DNA of 64,000 bases from the NCBI GenBank assembly GCA_015680685.1, contig MNCI01022064.1:20354-84353 (forward strand). Direction: 5' to 3'. Of the stretch, positions 33,724 to 45,340 are shown piece by piece; the first letter of the stretch is position 1; the number at the start of each line of letters is the position of its first letter. Source of the DNA: Gnetum montanum. Lineage: Eukaryota; Streptophyta; Gnetopsida; Gnetales; Gnetaceae. The position numbers and the translations under genes were made by a program. The notes beneath the pieces are model-generated. The model was not told where the DNA came from, ran no database searches, and saw only the letters and a list, made by a program, of their open reading frames with translations.

Positions 33724-34564
33724 TGATGAGTGGCGAGGTACCCCTACACTCAACCATACGAATACGAGTGTTTCACGCATGATCCGGTCGAACTCTATAG
33801 ACAAGCTAGTTGTGGTATCTAGATAGTTACTCGTAGATCGCAATTTGATGTCTTCCCACCTAGACTAGTATTAGCTTTATCACGTATGATTTAGTTTAGA
33901 GTAAGGTGTATGATGTGTTCCTAAACGAATGCTATTCCTGGGTATAATGGGAAATAATATTAACTAAGCTAGGAGAGAGAGAGTGAGAAAGAATCTATAC
34001 TAGCCTAAGTGCGATGAGCATCCATTCCTTAATCATCCGTACACATCTTGGACCATGCACAACTACCACTGGGATTACCAAACGCATGGCCTAGGTACGT
34101 TACTAGGTTACCAAGTAGTCACACTTAAATACTCATGATTAAGTCGCACTCATTTCTAATTACTAGGAGATAAGGGTGAAGAGATATTAACTAAGAAAGT
34201 AGTAAATAAAAATTAAATAAATAATTAAGCTAAGTGGATTCTGCAATGATGAAGTAATCTCGATCTTTATTGTTGATCATGTACGTGTCCAAGTACGTCA
34301 CACTCGAATAAGGATGTCGTAGAATTACAATCACCCCACTATGGGCATGCATTGGGAGAAAGGGTTGAGAGGAAAAACTAACAAAAAGTCTCTATCTTAA
34401 CACTAAAACTTACAAAAAAACTACCTACCAGATCTGCCTACCTCTTATTTATAGATGATGAGATAGGTTGCGATATCGCGTCTAGGCTGTGACATCGCGT
34501 ACGTGATATCGCGTACGCGATATCATGGCTACAATATTGTAGCCAACAAATTCATGGCTCATCA
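33724..34564 (-). repeat. 5' LTR of element 3
   Basis: This LTR is 841 bp. Its U3 end carries two perfect palindromes: a 22-bp one at 34504-34525 (core GATATCGCGTACGCGATATC) and TGGCTACAATATTGTAGCCA at 34527-34546. The TATA box is at about 34446-34453 (minus). It pairs with 26101-26915. Confidence 0.9.
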
Positions 34565-34569
34565 TATAC

Positions 34570-35960
34570 AAATCACAAATGTTTACATGTAACTTGGTAA
34601 AATTCCATGGACTACACTAGTGTGGGTATCTAGATAGTTAAGTGATTGATCATTATTCATTATCTTCCCAATCACACCTGTATGGATTAATTTGTATGGT
34701 TATATGTGACTAAATCATATGATTTTGATGTTAAAGTTTCTATGTTTAAAATTTTATTGAACTATTACAAGATTAAGCATTAAACATCCATTCCCACCTT
34801 ATTGTACACTTCTTGAATTTACCCTAACATTGTAGGGTTACCAACTATCCATTGTTGGCTGTACAAAGTGGTACACTACTCAAATTACTAAATATTAATG
34901 TATTTATGCTCAAAGCTAGTTGTACTTATGGGGTGTAATTAAAGTGCAATAAAATATAAAATAATTAGCTAAATTCATGAAAATTAAAGGAACAAAGAAA
35001 TTAAATTGCACTTAAATAAATCATGAAGCTAGGCTAATTGCTATAATGAAGATCAACTAATTTCAAGCTCATTACTGTCATAAAAATATGTCCAAGAATA
35101 TAGTTACTTGAATAAGATTTTGGATGATCAATTTTGTATATTGTGGGCATTCAGTAAAAATTCTAACTTATACAAAAACAAACTACAAGAGCTTTACTAT
35201 GCTAATGATTAAACGGTGTCATAAATATAGTGGATATGCATATTTATCTAGATATTTATTTTCTTTGCATTAATATATCTAACCCTACATTAACACTATA
35301 GCATTAACATTGCGCTACATTGATGCAACCAACTAAAGTATGTCTTATCAAAGTAATATAAGAAGTGTTGTGAAAGATGTTTACTTCACCAACACCAACA
35401 ACATTATCCAATGCATGCATATCAATCTTAACATCATGATAGTATAGATTATTTTTCTTGTTAAATAGCAACAAATTATAAATCCATCTTTTGTTAACTA
35501 TGAAGTTATACTCCATGCTCATTTGATCCACTGTTCTAATAACCAAAAAAGGAATATCTTTAATTCTAAGAAGAAGTCTCTTAGCAATCTCTATGACATT
35601 TTGAGGAAAAACTAATCATGTAGTCCCTTATACTTCATTTGTCCATCCACTGCATCTGTAACCTACAACATGGGATTGATTTTTGTAATCAATATTCCTT
35701 CAACCTTAGTTAAATTGGCCAAAATAGGTGATTACAATCCTAGATCCATGTTATCTTTTTGCACTAAATCAATTGATCTTTTGATCAAAACTATTGAATA
35801 TATTATGCATCTTTTCTTTTTGATACTTTTTTCATTTTTACCTTCTAGTTTTTGTTGAATTGAGTTATATGTTAAAATACATTTCATTACAAATATTGTA
35901 AGATCAAGTATTATAAAATTTCATTATTGTAGTATTAAAATTCTAAATTACCAAAGAAAT
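34570..35960 (-). repeat. element D LTR and upstream D-linked sequence, copy A
   Basis: This aligns with 63146-64000 and, for 35150-35960, with about 50500-51330. Read on minus it ends in an LTR of the same architecture as elements 1-3 (TATA-like motifs near 35225-35245, then R/U5). Upstream of those motifs a 80-codon open frame (35546-35304) encodes a peptide conserved in the 50.7-kb copy. The U3 boundary was not located. Confidence 0.5.
35304..35546 (-). pseudogene. conserved unidentified peptide, copy at 35 kb
   Basis: The 80-codon open frame includes YNFIVNKRWIYNLLLF and YYHDVKIDMHALDNVVGV. The same peptide, with about three in four residues matching by eye, is open at 50977-50708. The homology extends further upstream (RLLLRIKDIPFLVIRTVDQM) in the same frame. 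No signal peptide, membrane helix or known motif is seen. I do not recognise the family. It may be an old element gene or a captured host exon. Confidence 0.4.
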
Positions 35961-36324
35961 TTGTGCAGGTATTTTTTGTAAGTTTGGAAAGGAGTGAACC
36001 ATTTTTAAAGAATGCCCTTCCATTGTTATTATAGTAGCATCAGAAGGTTCATGATTTTAATAAATGATTTCTTGCATTGTCATTGCCTTCTTTGGTGCTT
36101 ATTGTCTGTCATAAATGTGTATTGAATGGTAGGTTTTGATGCATTTTGTGTGCACAATAAGAAGTAATCATCTTAGGAAATGTGAACAAAATATTACATA
36201 AAAATAAATAGCTTGAATAGTGATAGAGAATAAAATCCTACAATTGTTGTTGATGATGTGTATTAATTTGATGACTACAAATGACCATTTTGGAGAAAGA
36301 ATTTTCCCTTAGTAAGAGTAGAAT
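35961..36324. other. unassigned DNA left of element 2
   Basis: Homology with the 50-kb copy stops at about 35960, and recognisable element 2 LTR starts at about 36325. Nothing between is recognised. It may be the flank left by a deletion that removed the outer part of the LTR. Confidence 0.4.
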
Positions 36325-36547
36325 GACTATGAGCTCATATTTATAGTTTTTTCTACTGGGTTCTATCGACAGGGCCCTGTAGACACAACAAATGCTACGT
36401 CGACATAGCCCCATCGACAAGGACACACCACATAAATAAGGCCTTGTTGACAGGGCAACACCACATAAACAAGGCCTCATTGATGGGAGTCCATCGGCAA
36501 GGTCATGTCAATGGGGGTCCATCGATGCAACACTTTGATGCTCATCA
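36325..36547 (-). repeat. truncated 3' LTR of element 2
   Basis: Only about 223 bp match the U3 of the right LTR, ending on plus with gctcatca at 36547. A TATA box (tatttata on plus) lies at 36338-36345, and the GC-rich block ctatcgacagggccctgta is present. Beyond about 36325 the sequence no longer matches. Confidence 0.75.
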
Positions 36548-36560
36548 TACCCCCATGACT
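36548..36560 (-). promoter_or_regulatory. polypurine tract of element 2
   Basis: Read on minus, tagtcatgggggta directly precedes the 3' LTR. Confidence 0.75.
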
Positions 36561-36783
36561 AAATGACATCCTACCCTCAAATTCCTTTACAAAATTGGAA
36601 AGGTATGGGATTATTGAATGACTCTTAACAAAATGAATTGACTTGACAAAACTAAGTGCCCGAGTGTACAAACCAACACATTACAAAAAATTGTGGTGTT
36701 CATGACACAAAATTGAACACCATGACATGATTATACAAAATTGGACAACACATCCTATGGTGGCATGAAGGTAGTGGAGAAGA

Positions 36784-39618
36784 TCAAATACTCCCAGGTG
36801 GTGGTGGCTTTTGAGGTTTTGAAGCACCTTCACTAGCTTCAGGCATGTGTGGTTACTAAGGTGGCTGTGGCTATCCTACTACAGTTGTAACCTTTGATGG
36901 AAGGTGAAAGGCATCTAGTAATGACTTTATTTTCTTCTCCTTACTTTAGGGATCATTCATAATCCATGTAGAATTATCAATGTGGATTGGAATGGGGGAA
37001 TCCCATGAATAGCGCATTACTAGGAATAATTACTTTACATTGACAAACCAAGCAACAAACTATATACATTTGGCATTGAATGCCCTTACTACATTTTGCA
37101 TCTCTTGGTACTCATTCATCTTTCTTGCTAGGTTCTCAGTAGTTGATCATTGATCAATGAATCATGCCTTGAGAACTTCAAGTTTAGTATTTTCCATCGC
37201 AAGCTTGTACTTGATGTATTTGTGATGCTTAAACTCAACCTCGTACAACAAGTACGAGTTGGCCACCTACCTTTTTAGTTCTGACTATGATTGTCTGGTA
37301 GTTAACATGGCTAGATTTGCATATAGAAGATTGGAATGCTTCATATATTTCATCATCTCCTCAATTTGCAACTTTTTTATGTGGATTTCCATCTTGTTGT
37401 AAGCATCTATCCCATCAACAATGGATTGCCACAATTCTCTTCCTTGTTGGAGTTGTTGGAGGGTTTCGTTCACTTTTTCTTTCACCAACTAGATGTGTTT
37501 TTCACTTACTTCCTTTTGTAGACCAACATATTCTCTGTCATTGTCCTTGACTTTCTCAAGTTTAAAAGTGTCAAATTTCGAAGTGGCTACCTTAATTGCA
37601 ATTTTTTGGTGAATTTCTTAGACCTCCTCCATGGAGAAATTTCTATTTCCTACTACCAATCTCCTTAGTTCTATGTTTGCTCTAGTCAATTGCTCTTGCT
37701 GTTGATGGATGAAATCTAATAATTTTTGTTTGTGCTCATCAACATTCCATAAGCAATGGTTCTCTATTATCAACTATACATTCTCTTGGCAGGTCTGATC
37801 CAAGGCCTTTTGAATTTTATGCTATGTGGCCTCTGCCAAGGATTAGTAGAATACCACCATCTTCTTTGCACCCTCAACCCATTTTAGTCTAGTATGAAGC
37901 TATTTCATAGCTTCATCTCTTGTCAATGCTAGGTTGAGAAATGTAGGGCTGGCAAATCTGGACTCTTAATTCAGAAAATTTAGCAACCAAGTGTTCATTC
38001 AACTCCTTGGCTATTTTGAGTTAGCCCTCCAAGATGATGTTCTTACCCTTTTCCTCAAGTAGCTCTAACTGGGTTGCAATAATATTATCCAGAAGGTCAA
38101 AGACATTCAAAAATAGTTACCTGGTTCCCACTAGTTGGTCCAACAGTTCTTCATGTTGTGTTGCATTTATTCTAGCACTTGTGGTTCCTATGGACATTTG
38201 CACATCCTTGAATGTAGTGAGGTCTACTGAAAATGTTGCAGGTACATTGAGCATTTTGATAATTTGGCCATCCACCACTTTTTCTATAGTCTCCTGCCCT
38301 TGGTGATGCATCACCAATACTGTTGCCCCATCATTCTCCTCCAAGCACATTGAGAAGGTCATAGCATTCCCAGAGATTTTTGGGAGTAAAAATTTTTCTG
38401 CAAGAGATACTATGACCCCTTTGATGCTAGGATTTGGCCTTGTGAACAATTGTGTTCTTTGGGGTAAGAAAATAGATCCACCTCCACCCATCAAGCTAAT
38501 CATCTGAGCCACCTCATTTAGGTGACTCATTGCTAGTCTACTTGTTGCTCTTATTCACTCAAGATCCATTCCTGATGTTCATGCAATTTTTAGGTTGTTA
38601 TAGCGATGTCTTGCATAGTTTTTTAAGTAGCAAGTAAGCATGGTGGTTGCTTCTCCTCTTTTTGGATAGTCTTTGTAGCCATTTTTTCTTTCATCATTTT
38701 TTCCCAATTAGTGACTAGAACATTCCTAACAACATCATTGGTATAATGAACTATTCCTCCCCTTTGACAGAGTTTCCTAATGAGGCATGGAAAGTGGAGT
38801 GTCTTCCTTCCACATTCGTTTTCTTTAAACTTCTTCTCCATCTATGGATAGATCGGTTCTAGAAGATTAAAAGGGGATCTCCCACTTAGAGCAATGCATG
38901 CTTGGGTATAAAAGGTGATGATTTTGCTTGGCTTCACCGTGGGATTAAGGTGGAAGGCTACAATCTTATATTAAATCCTCTTTGCCGATGTAAGTACACC
39001 AAAATCTTTGTGGTCAACACCATAGCACTGTCATGCCCATTCTTTCTTAATGCTAGGATTCGTCTGCATTGGGATCTCAATGAGACTTGCCCTTATTTTC
39101 AACAACCCAAGCACTTTAGCAATTGCTTGCACCAAATAGGACATTGAAATGTCCTTGATTTTGATGTTTGATCTAGCCTAACTATTGCTCTGGAATAGGA
39201 ATGTCTCTCCCATATACCACTCCCTAGTGGAAGTGATGATTGGCCACATGGGAGAGGCCTTTAGTTGTTCCTATAGTTCTTTTGGTGCTTGCTCCAGAAA
39301 AGGACCAAATTTTAACTCTTGGAGCACTATTTTTTGGACCTCTCACGATCTGATCTGATTCAAGTAAGCTTCTATCAAGGTCACCTCGAGATTTGCTTAT
39401 TGTGCTGGTCCATCATCCTAATGGGAGTGTTCTATTGCTGTTGTTGATTCAAGAATCTGTGGAATAGATTCCACCTTAGCCTCCTCCCTAAGAGAACTTG
39501 TGGCATGGGTTGCAAGTGGTTCTTCTTAGGCTTGTTCTTGACCCCTTCCCATTCTAGGTCGTTTCTCCCTTGGTTGAGATGGTCTTGCTTCCTGTGTGTG
39601 CTTTCCTTTTGGTGCCAT
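36784..39618 (-). pseudogene. aORF pseudogene of element 2
   Basis: ATG at 39618 (MAPKGKHTQEARPSQPRE) to TGA at 36784 spans 945 codons with a net length divisible by three, although the open stretch 38530-38117 lies in another frame, so compensating shifts exist. The N-terminal domain includes KDFGVLT, PCLIRKLCQRGG and HYTNDVVRN (38841-38623 open). The middle domain MSHLNEVAQMISLM...VVDGQIIKMLNVPATF is open for 137 codons. The coiled coil (37488-37285, VNETLQQLQQGRELWQSIVD) follows, then a Pro-rich tail. It is colinear with elements 1 and 3. A structural or regulatory element-encoded protein is likely, but no biochemical activity can be read. Confidence 0.7.
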
Positions 39619-41770
39619 ATGTAGCCACAACACATCCATGGATTAATAGGTATAATGTGTAACTTTAAATTTTTGAATACCTTTTCTTGTTAGTTGGTTA
39701 CACTTTGGCTAATTTTGGACCATGGAATATTGATTATTTTATTAATTATTTATTATACATATCACCGAAGCTTATTGGAAGGGTTTAACTCTTGTAATTT
39801 GATGTTTAATAGTTGATTTCTTAGTTAAACCTTTGTGAGAGTTATAAAAATGATGAAAAATTTTCTATCAAAAATGGCATATTTGTGACCCCCACAATGA
39901 AGAGCTTACCTTTGGTAGCTACAGGGTTAAAGAAAGAAGTGATTTTTGTAAATGATTAGGAAGTTATGGGCTTTGGAAGGTTCTGGACTCTAAAAATTTG
40001 AAAAACTCCCTTAGTGTTTGTGAGAAAATGTAAAAATTTTAATGTGGATTGCAAATTTATATAGAATTTTTCCACCACGTCAATGAGGCCCCATATATGG
40101 AGCCTCATATACCAGTCTTCTCTATTGATGGGGCCCCATATATAGAGCCCATAGGGGAAAAATTTAAAACTTGAATATCCTAAAAAATACAAGGAACTTT
40201 TCAATGAATTTGGGGTCCATGGAGTCCTAGAAAAGCCAAGAATATGATAAAATCATTTGAGAGGATCTTTGAAAGCTCAAAAATGGAAAAATTTAATGGA
40301 GAATGCATTTATTGAACAAAATATGTAAAGGAACACATGGTTTGATGTAGAAGATGAATGTATGAAAGATTCTGATTGTAAAAATGCCTAAGAATAAGGC
40401 ACTTAATGAATCCAACCAAAGGATATGCAAGTGGATCCTCTAAATAGCAGACATATGCCTTGTTTGCCCTTACATAACATCAACCTATGGATTCTATGGA
40501 TCCCATAGGTGATTAATGATCGATGGAAGGTAAGCATAAGAACCAAGAAGATTCTACCTGAGAATTCAAATACGTCAGACCAAAACACAAAATCAAAAAC
40601 ATGGACTTTGGCAGTGAGGTGAGTTAGATCAGTAGATACGGATGATGGAGAAGGTGGAATGGAATCCCAGATTGAGGTCATAAAAAGTCTATTGTGGAGT
40701 TATGTTTAAAATGACTTGAGATGATCCATCCTTAGTTCAAACCAAAAGCAACCTCTTTTAGTGACTTTACATCACCACTCCAAGATCGATCCATCCTCTT
40801 GAGACACAAGAGACATAGAAAAACCCCCATTCCATAAAGAGAAGAAAAGAGAATTAATAAGCGAGAGAGGACCTTAGTTAGAAAAGACCTATAGGCATGG
40901 GTAACATGTCTTTCTAGTCCGATAACCAATGCTTGTAGCTCATTTATTTATCTAAGGGGTGTGCTTTGAATTCCCATCATGTTTTTTTTTTTTACTATTT
41001 TTCTTTGGTTTTCTTTTTATTTTTATTTTTCTCTTTTTGGATTGAAACTATACCATGAAAAGATTGTATTTGACTTTTTGTATTGGTTAACATGGAATGG
41101 TAAGAAATCTATGAAAACACTCAAGCACCCAAGTAAGTAGAAGAGTACAAAGAGTATTGAGTCCCCTTGAAGTCACACCCTGTACAAACCTTTGAGTCAT
41201 TCCCAATTCCAGAAACTACCAAGGTCACAAATTTATTAAAAGTTGATTTAATGAAACGGACCTCAAACTTCCAAAACAAATAAAACCATAGATTTTGTGA
41301 ATGTGGGGATGTCGTGAGCTCATTGCCTATTCCATGAAAAAGAAACCATAACTTAGCCATTAGTACAAAAATTCAAAAATAGAAACCAAACATTAGCAAA
41401 AAAAACATTAAAAATAAACCATCATTAGTAGCAATTATAGCACCACTGTTTCCTATTGGCATAAAGCATGGTTATTAGCAAAAATTTGAAAATCACACTA
41501 AAACAAAGTAAAATATATTAGAAAGTATAAAATATGCAAGAAAGATGCAAATGTACTAGCGATGGTGTAAAATAGAAAAAGTCTTGAAAATCAAAAAGGT
41601 GTAAAATAAATAACTTGCAAAATCAAAAATGTGAAAAACGAAAAATAGAAAAAACTAAGGAGCCATATGGATAATTAGCATGGATGTCCATCTCCCCCAC
41701 AACTGAGTTGGAAGAAGAAGATCTTAAAAATTAAGTGTGGTTGTCCATCCATTGAGGTATTCATTACATC
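39619..41770 (-). promoter_or_regulatory. region between pol and aORF of element 2
   Basis: It is colinear with 19761-21524. Read on minus: a purine tract gttgtgggggagatgg (plus about 41687-41705), T-rich DNA, the gggtgtgacttcaagggga block (plus about 41160-41180), GC-rich motifs including tatggggcctcattgacgtg (plus 40076-40096), then TATATAAA (plus 40056-40063), about 440 bases before the aORF ATG. The LTR of this family has gggcccygttgac with a TATA box downstream. An internal promoter is inferred. Confidence 0.5.
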
Positions 41771-42960
41771 AGCTTGCTTGGGCTCATGGAAAGGTTTTAC
41801 TTGTTAGATGTTGACCAACTACTTTTTATTTGGGCTCTCAAGTGTGTATATGATCATGGCCCTAAAAGGAAAGGTTTCATGAATTATATAAGGCCCTTCC
41901 CACAACATTTGAAATTTGGTTTTCTGAGGTACATGTGTGGGATTCCAGTAAAGAACCTTATCTTCTAGTTGAAATTTCACTTGTATTCTAAGGTCATGTC
42001 ATTGTTTGTTAAATGCCTTGTGCACTTCATTCAAAGATAGAGCTACTAATCAAATTTTTTCTAGCATGTTGAGGTTGATTAGTTTTTCTTTTTATGCTAA
42101 ACTTAGGTCAAGATTTAGTTCACAAGTTGTTGAGAGTGTGTAGAGCTCAGATTAAATCAAGAGCATAAGAGGTTTCCTGTACACTAACTCATAGGAAGAG
42201 TAGCCAATAAGGAGTTTCCATGCTAAGTAATAGTCCCAAAGGGCATCATTGGATTTTGTGCTCCAATCTCTCATATATTTGTTTATGATTCTTATTAGAA
42301 TCTTTCTAATCTCCCTATTAGTTCCCTCTACTTGATTATTGGCTTGGGGATGATAGGGTGTTGTTAATATATGTTCAACCCGCAAGCGTTGCATCATCTT
42401 TTGAAAAGTGGCACTTGTAAAATGAGTTCCATTGTTAGAAATTAGTACACATGGCACCTCAAACCTATTTACAACATTTTGTTATATGAATCAAGCAACA
42501 ATGAATGATGTACAATCAGTGATGGCTTCTACTTCTACCCATTTGGTGTAGTAGTCGACTGTTATGATGATGTAAGCATTTCCATTGGACATGGATGTCA
42601 TGGGACCCATGAAGCCTATGCCCCATATGTTAAAGGGCTCCAATGATTAAATTCACTATTGAGGATCCTGCATTCAAGCGATCATCCCACCATCTCTTTG
42701 ATAGCATTCACAAAATCAAATAAATTGGTGGACATCCTTGAAGATTGTAGGCTAATAGTATCCTACCATCAGGATTTTTATGGTTGTACATCTCCCTGCA
42801 TAGTGGCCTCCGCAAGGGTCTTCGTGAGCATCCTAGAGAACGTGTAGTTGATCCACATCAGGGACATACCAACAAACCAGGCCATCAATGCACACCTTGT
42901 AAAAGTGTCAGTTGATTTCCATGAAGTACTTTTCTCGGTGAAAAAAATGTTACTTCTTTG
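41771..42960 (-). pseudogene. integrase pseudogene of element 2
   Basis: Zinc-binding part HEDPCGGHYAGR and CECYQRD lie at about 42700-42830. The core has WGIGFMGPMTSMSN (first catalytic Asp changed to Gly) and a 101-codon open stretch 42457-42152 with LISNNGTHFTSATF (second Asp changed to Asn), YHPQANNQVEGTNREI and SSYELVY. The C-terminal part reaches about 41771. The same Asp-to-Asn change occurs in element 1. Confidence 0.8.
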
Positions 42961-43028
42961 TATGGTCTAGATCTTGTGGCATCTCCTAAGTAATAAGGTA
43001 AGTGAGGATGTCATCATATCATTTTGAT

Positions 43029-44440
43029 TTAGCAAGAACTTATTGGTCTTGTAAAGTGAAGTTCGACTAGAAATTGATTAGAAAGCAGACTCTTCTCATC
43101 TTTATTATCCCATCTTAACTGAGAGAGGTGATCAAAGATCACATTCTTAGTTCCTTTTTGATCTACCATTGTGAGATCAAATTTCTGCAAGATCACAAGC
43201 CACCATATGATATGGGGGCTCATCATTGCCTTATTCATTAGGAAGCATATGGCACTATGATTTGTATGCATAAATACTTTGTAGCCAAGAACATAGTGCC
43301 TAAACTTTTCGAGAGCATACACCACTACCATTAGTTCTTTTTCAATTGTGGTCTAATTTAACTATGCACCCACAATGCTTTATCTTGTGCAATAGATATA
43401 ATATGGACATTTCTTATCATCTAGCTACATAAGCATAGCTCCTAGGACATAATTAGATGCATCTTTCATTATATGAAATGGTCTAGATCAGTCTAGTACT
43501 TGTAGAGTTAGAGTTTCTATGAGTTTTTCCTTTAATCGTTGAAATACATGTTCACACTCCTTATTCTAGATGAATGGAGCATCTTTCTTTGTAATCTTAA
43601 CCAATGGCCTTGTGATCTTAGAGAAATTCTCTATGAGCTGCCAACAGTAGCCAATATGTCCAAGGAATGATTAGACGTCTTTGACTATCTTTGGTTGGCA
43701 TGTAATTCCTTGGATGACCCTTATCTTTTTTGGGTCTACCTCAATCCCTACCTGAGTAATATTGTGCCCCAATACTATGCCCTCCTAGATCATTAAGTGG
43801 CTTTTCTGCCAATTGAGCCTAAGGCTTGTTTCAACACATCTCTTTAGTACCTCCTCAAGGTGGTCTAGGACTTACTCAAATGTAGTCCCATAGGTAGAGA
43901 AGTCATCCATGAAGACCTATGCCCTGCTACCAATCTGCTATTGAAAAATATGAAGGACTAGGTGTTAAAATGTTGTAGGGGCATTTCATGGACTAAACAA
44001 CATCTTACAATATGCAAAAGTCCCCCAGGGACTCATGAATGTTGTCTTGGCTTGATCTTCTAGCACAATCTAAATTTGGTTATAGCCACTATAACCATCC
44101 AAGAAGCTAAAAATAGCAATGCCTAGAAATGGTGTCCAACACTTGGTCCATAAATGGCAATGGAAAATGATCTTTAAATGTTTCCATATTCAACAACCTA
44201 AAGTCGATGTAGACCCACCACTTACCATCTTTCTTTGGCACAATTACGAGTGGGCTAACCCACTTATTATCCATGATGAGATAGATGAATCTCACCTTGA
44301 GGATTTGTTCTATTTCCTCCTTGACAATCTACGTCAACTTAGGGTTCAATCGTCTCTATGGTTTTCTTCTTGGCTTCATGGTCAGGTCAATGTAGGTACA
44401 ATGCTAGCATATCCTTGGATCGATTCCTATTAGTTTAGGA
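43029..44440 (-). pseudogene. reverse transcriptase and RNase H pseudogene of element 2
   Basis: The 62-codon stretch 44295-44107 shows WVSPLVIVPKKDGKW, YIDFRLLNMETFKDHF and PLPFMDQVL, clear Athila/Tat-type RT fingers. The catalytic VFMDDFSTYG lies near 43887-43916. RNase H (43331-43029 open) has VVVYALEKFRHYVLGYKVF and ILQKFDLTMVDQKG. Other stretches are interrupted by stops. Frames on the plus strand here are shadows. Confidence 0.85.
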
Positions 44441-44879
44441 TATGAACAAGCAAAGGCTAATGACCATTTTTTGATCACTTGCACCTACTTATCTTTTTGT
44501 TCATGAGCAATATTTACATTGATTATAACTAACTTGCCATTGCTTAAAAATGTGTACTTCATGCTGACTAGTAGATTTTTTAATTCTATAGGCTCCTACT
44601 TGAAACTATTAGGGATTTCCAACTCTTCCCAACAGGTATCATCATCTTCATCATTAGAGAGTTGGTGATGAACTTGCTCAAGTTCATTCATGCTTTTGAC
44701 ATAAGCACATGTCAAGCTATCATAGGGTTCCATGCATAATGTGCTATTATCAGAGTCAAATGTTAGCCACTAGGTGCCCTCCTATATTGTGGCTACTACA
44801 TATGGGAACCTTTGAATATCAATTTCACGTGCACACTGATTACATGCTTTAATGTATGCACTTTTAATGAACCATATTT

Positions 44880-45340
44880 TCTACACACAACTGCACTTGT
44901 GATCGCTATATGTGATGCATGAAACATGCTTCTTGTTGAGGTGTCCAAATTCATTTTCCTTGAAGATTTTCAAGGAGATGTCCTTGATAACCATTCATGC
45001 ATCAACTATGCTTAACCATGCACATCCCATAATGATGGGAAAATCACATTTGTAGTTTTCTACCTTAATCACTAGAAAATTAGTAGGATAGGACTACCCT
45101 TAGATAGTGGTCATAATATCCTCCACTAATCCTAGACAAATAGTGATTAACTAGTCTATCAATTCCAAAAAATGTTACTCTTCTTGAGAGGTGGTAGGTT
45201 CTAGGCTTTATAGATGTCATGGAAGATGAGATTGACACCAATACTAGAATCAAGAAGAGCCTTGCATGGATCATGTCTAGCAATCTACAAGTAAATAAGA
45301 GGACTTCTTGAGTCAAATCTTTTTATGGAAAGGTTGCCAA
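44880..45340 (-). pseudogene. protease remnant of element 2
   Basis: Read on minus, the region matches the protease part of element 1: CKALLDSSIGVNLIFHD, in which LLDSS keeps the Asp of the D-S/T-G motif, then VIKVENYKCDFPIIMGCAWL. Several stops interrupt it. Confidence 0.6.

Larger units (their letters stand above)
26101..34564 (-). mobile_element. Gypsy element 3: gag plus aORF, no recognisable pol; contains assembly gap
   Basis: This minus-strand element has a 5-bp target duplication tatac (26096-26100 and 34565-34569) and TGATGAG/CTCATCA termini. The empty site lies near 63145. Minus-strand order is LTR, PBS, gag (about 600 codons), a roughly 1.6-kb non-coding region, gap, aORF, purine tract, LTR. 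After gag the sequence goes directly to the region that follows pol in element 1 (purine tract, then a gggtgtgac...agggaact block), and no protease, RT or integrase motif is visible. It is the best-preserved and probably youngest Gypsy copy here. The gap (738 n) lies between the non-coding region and aORF, so it is unlikely to hide a whole pol. Confidence 0.85.
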
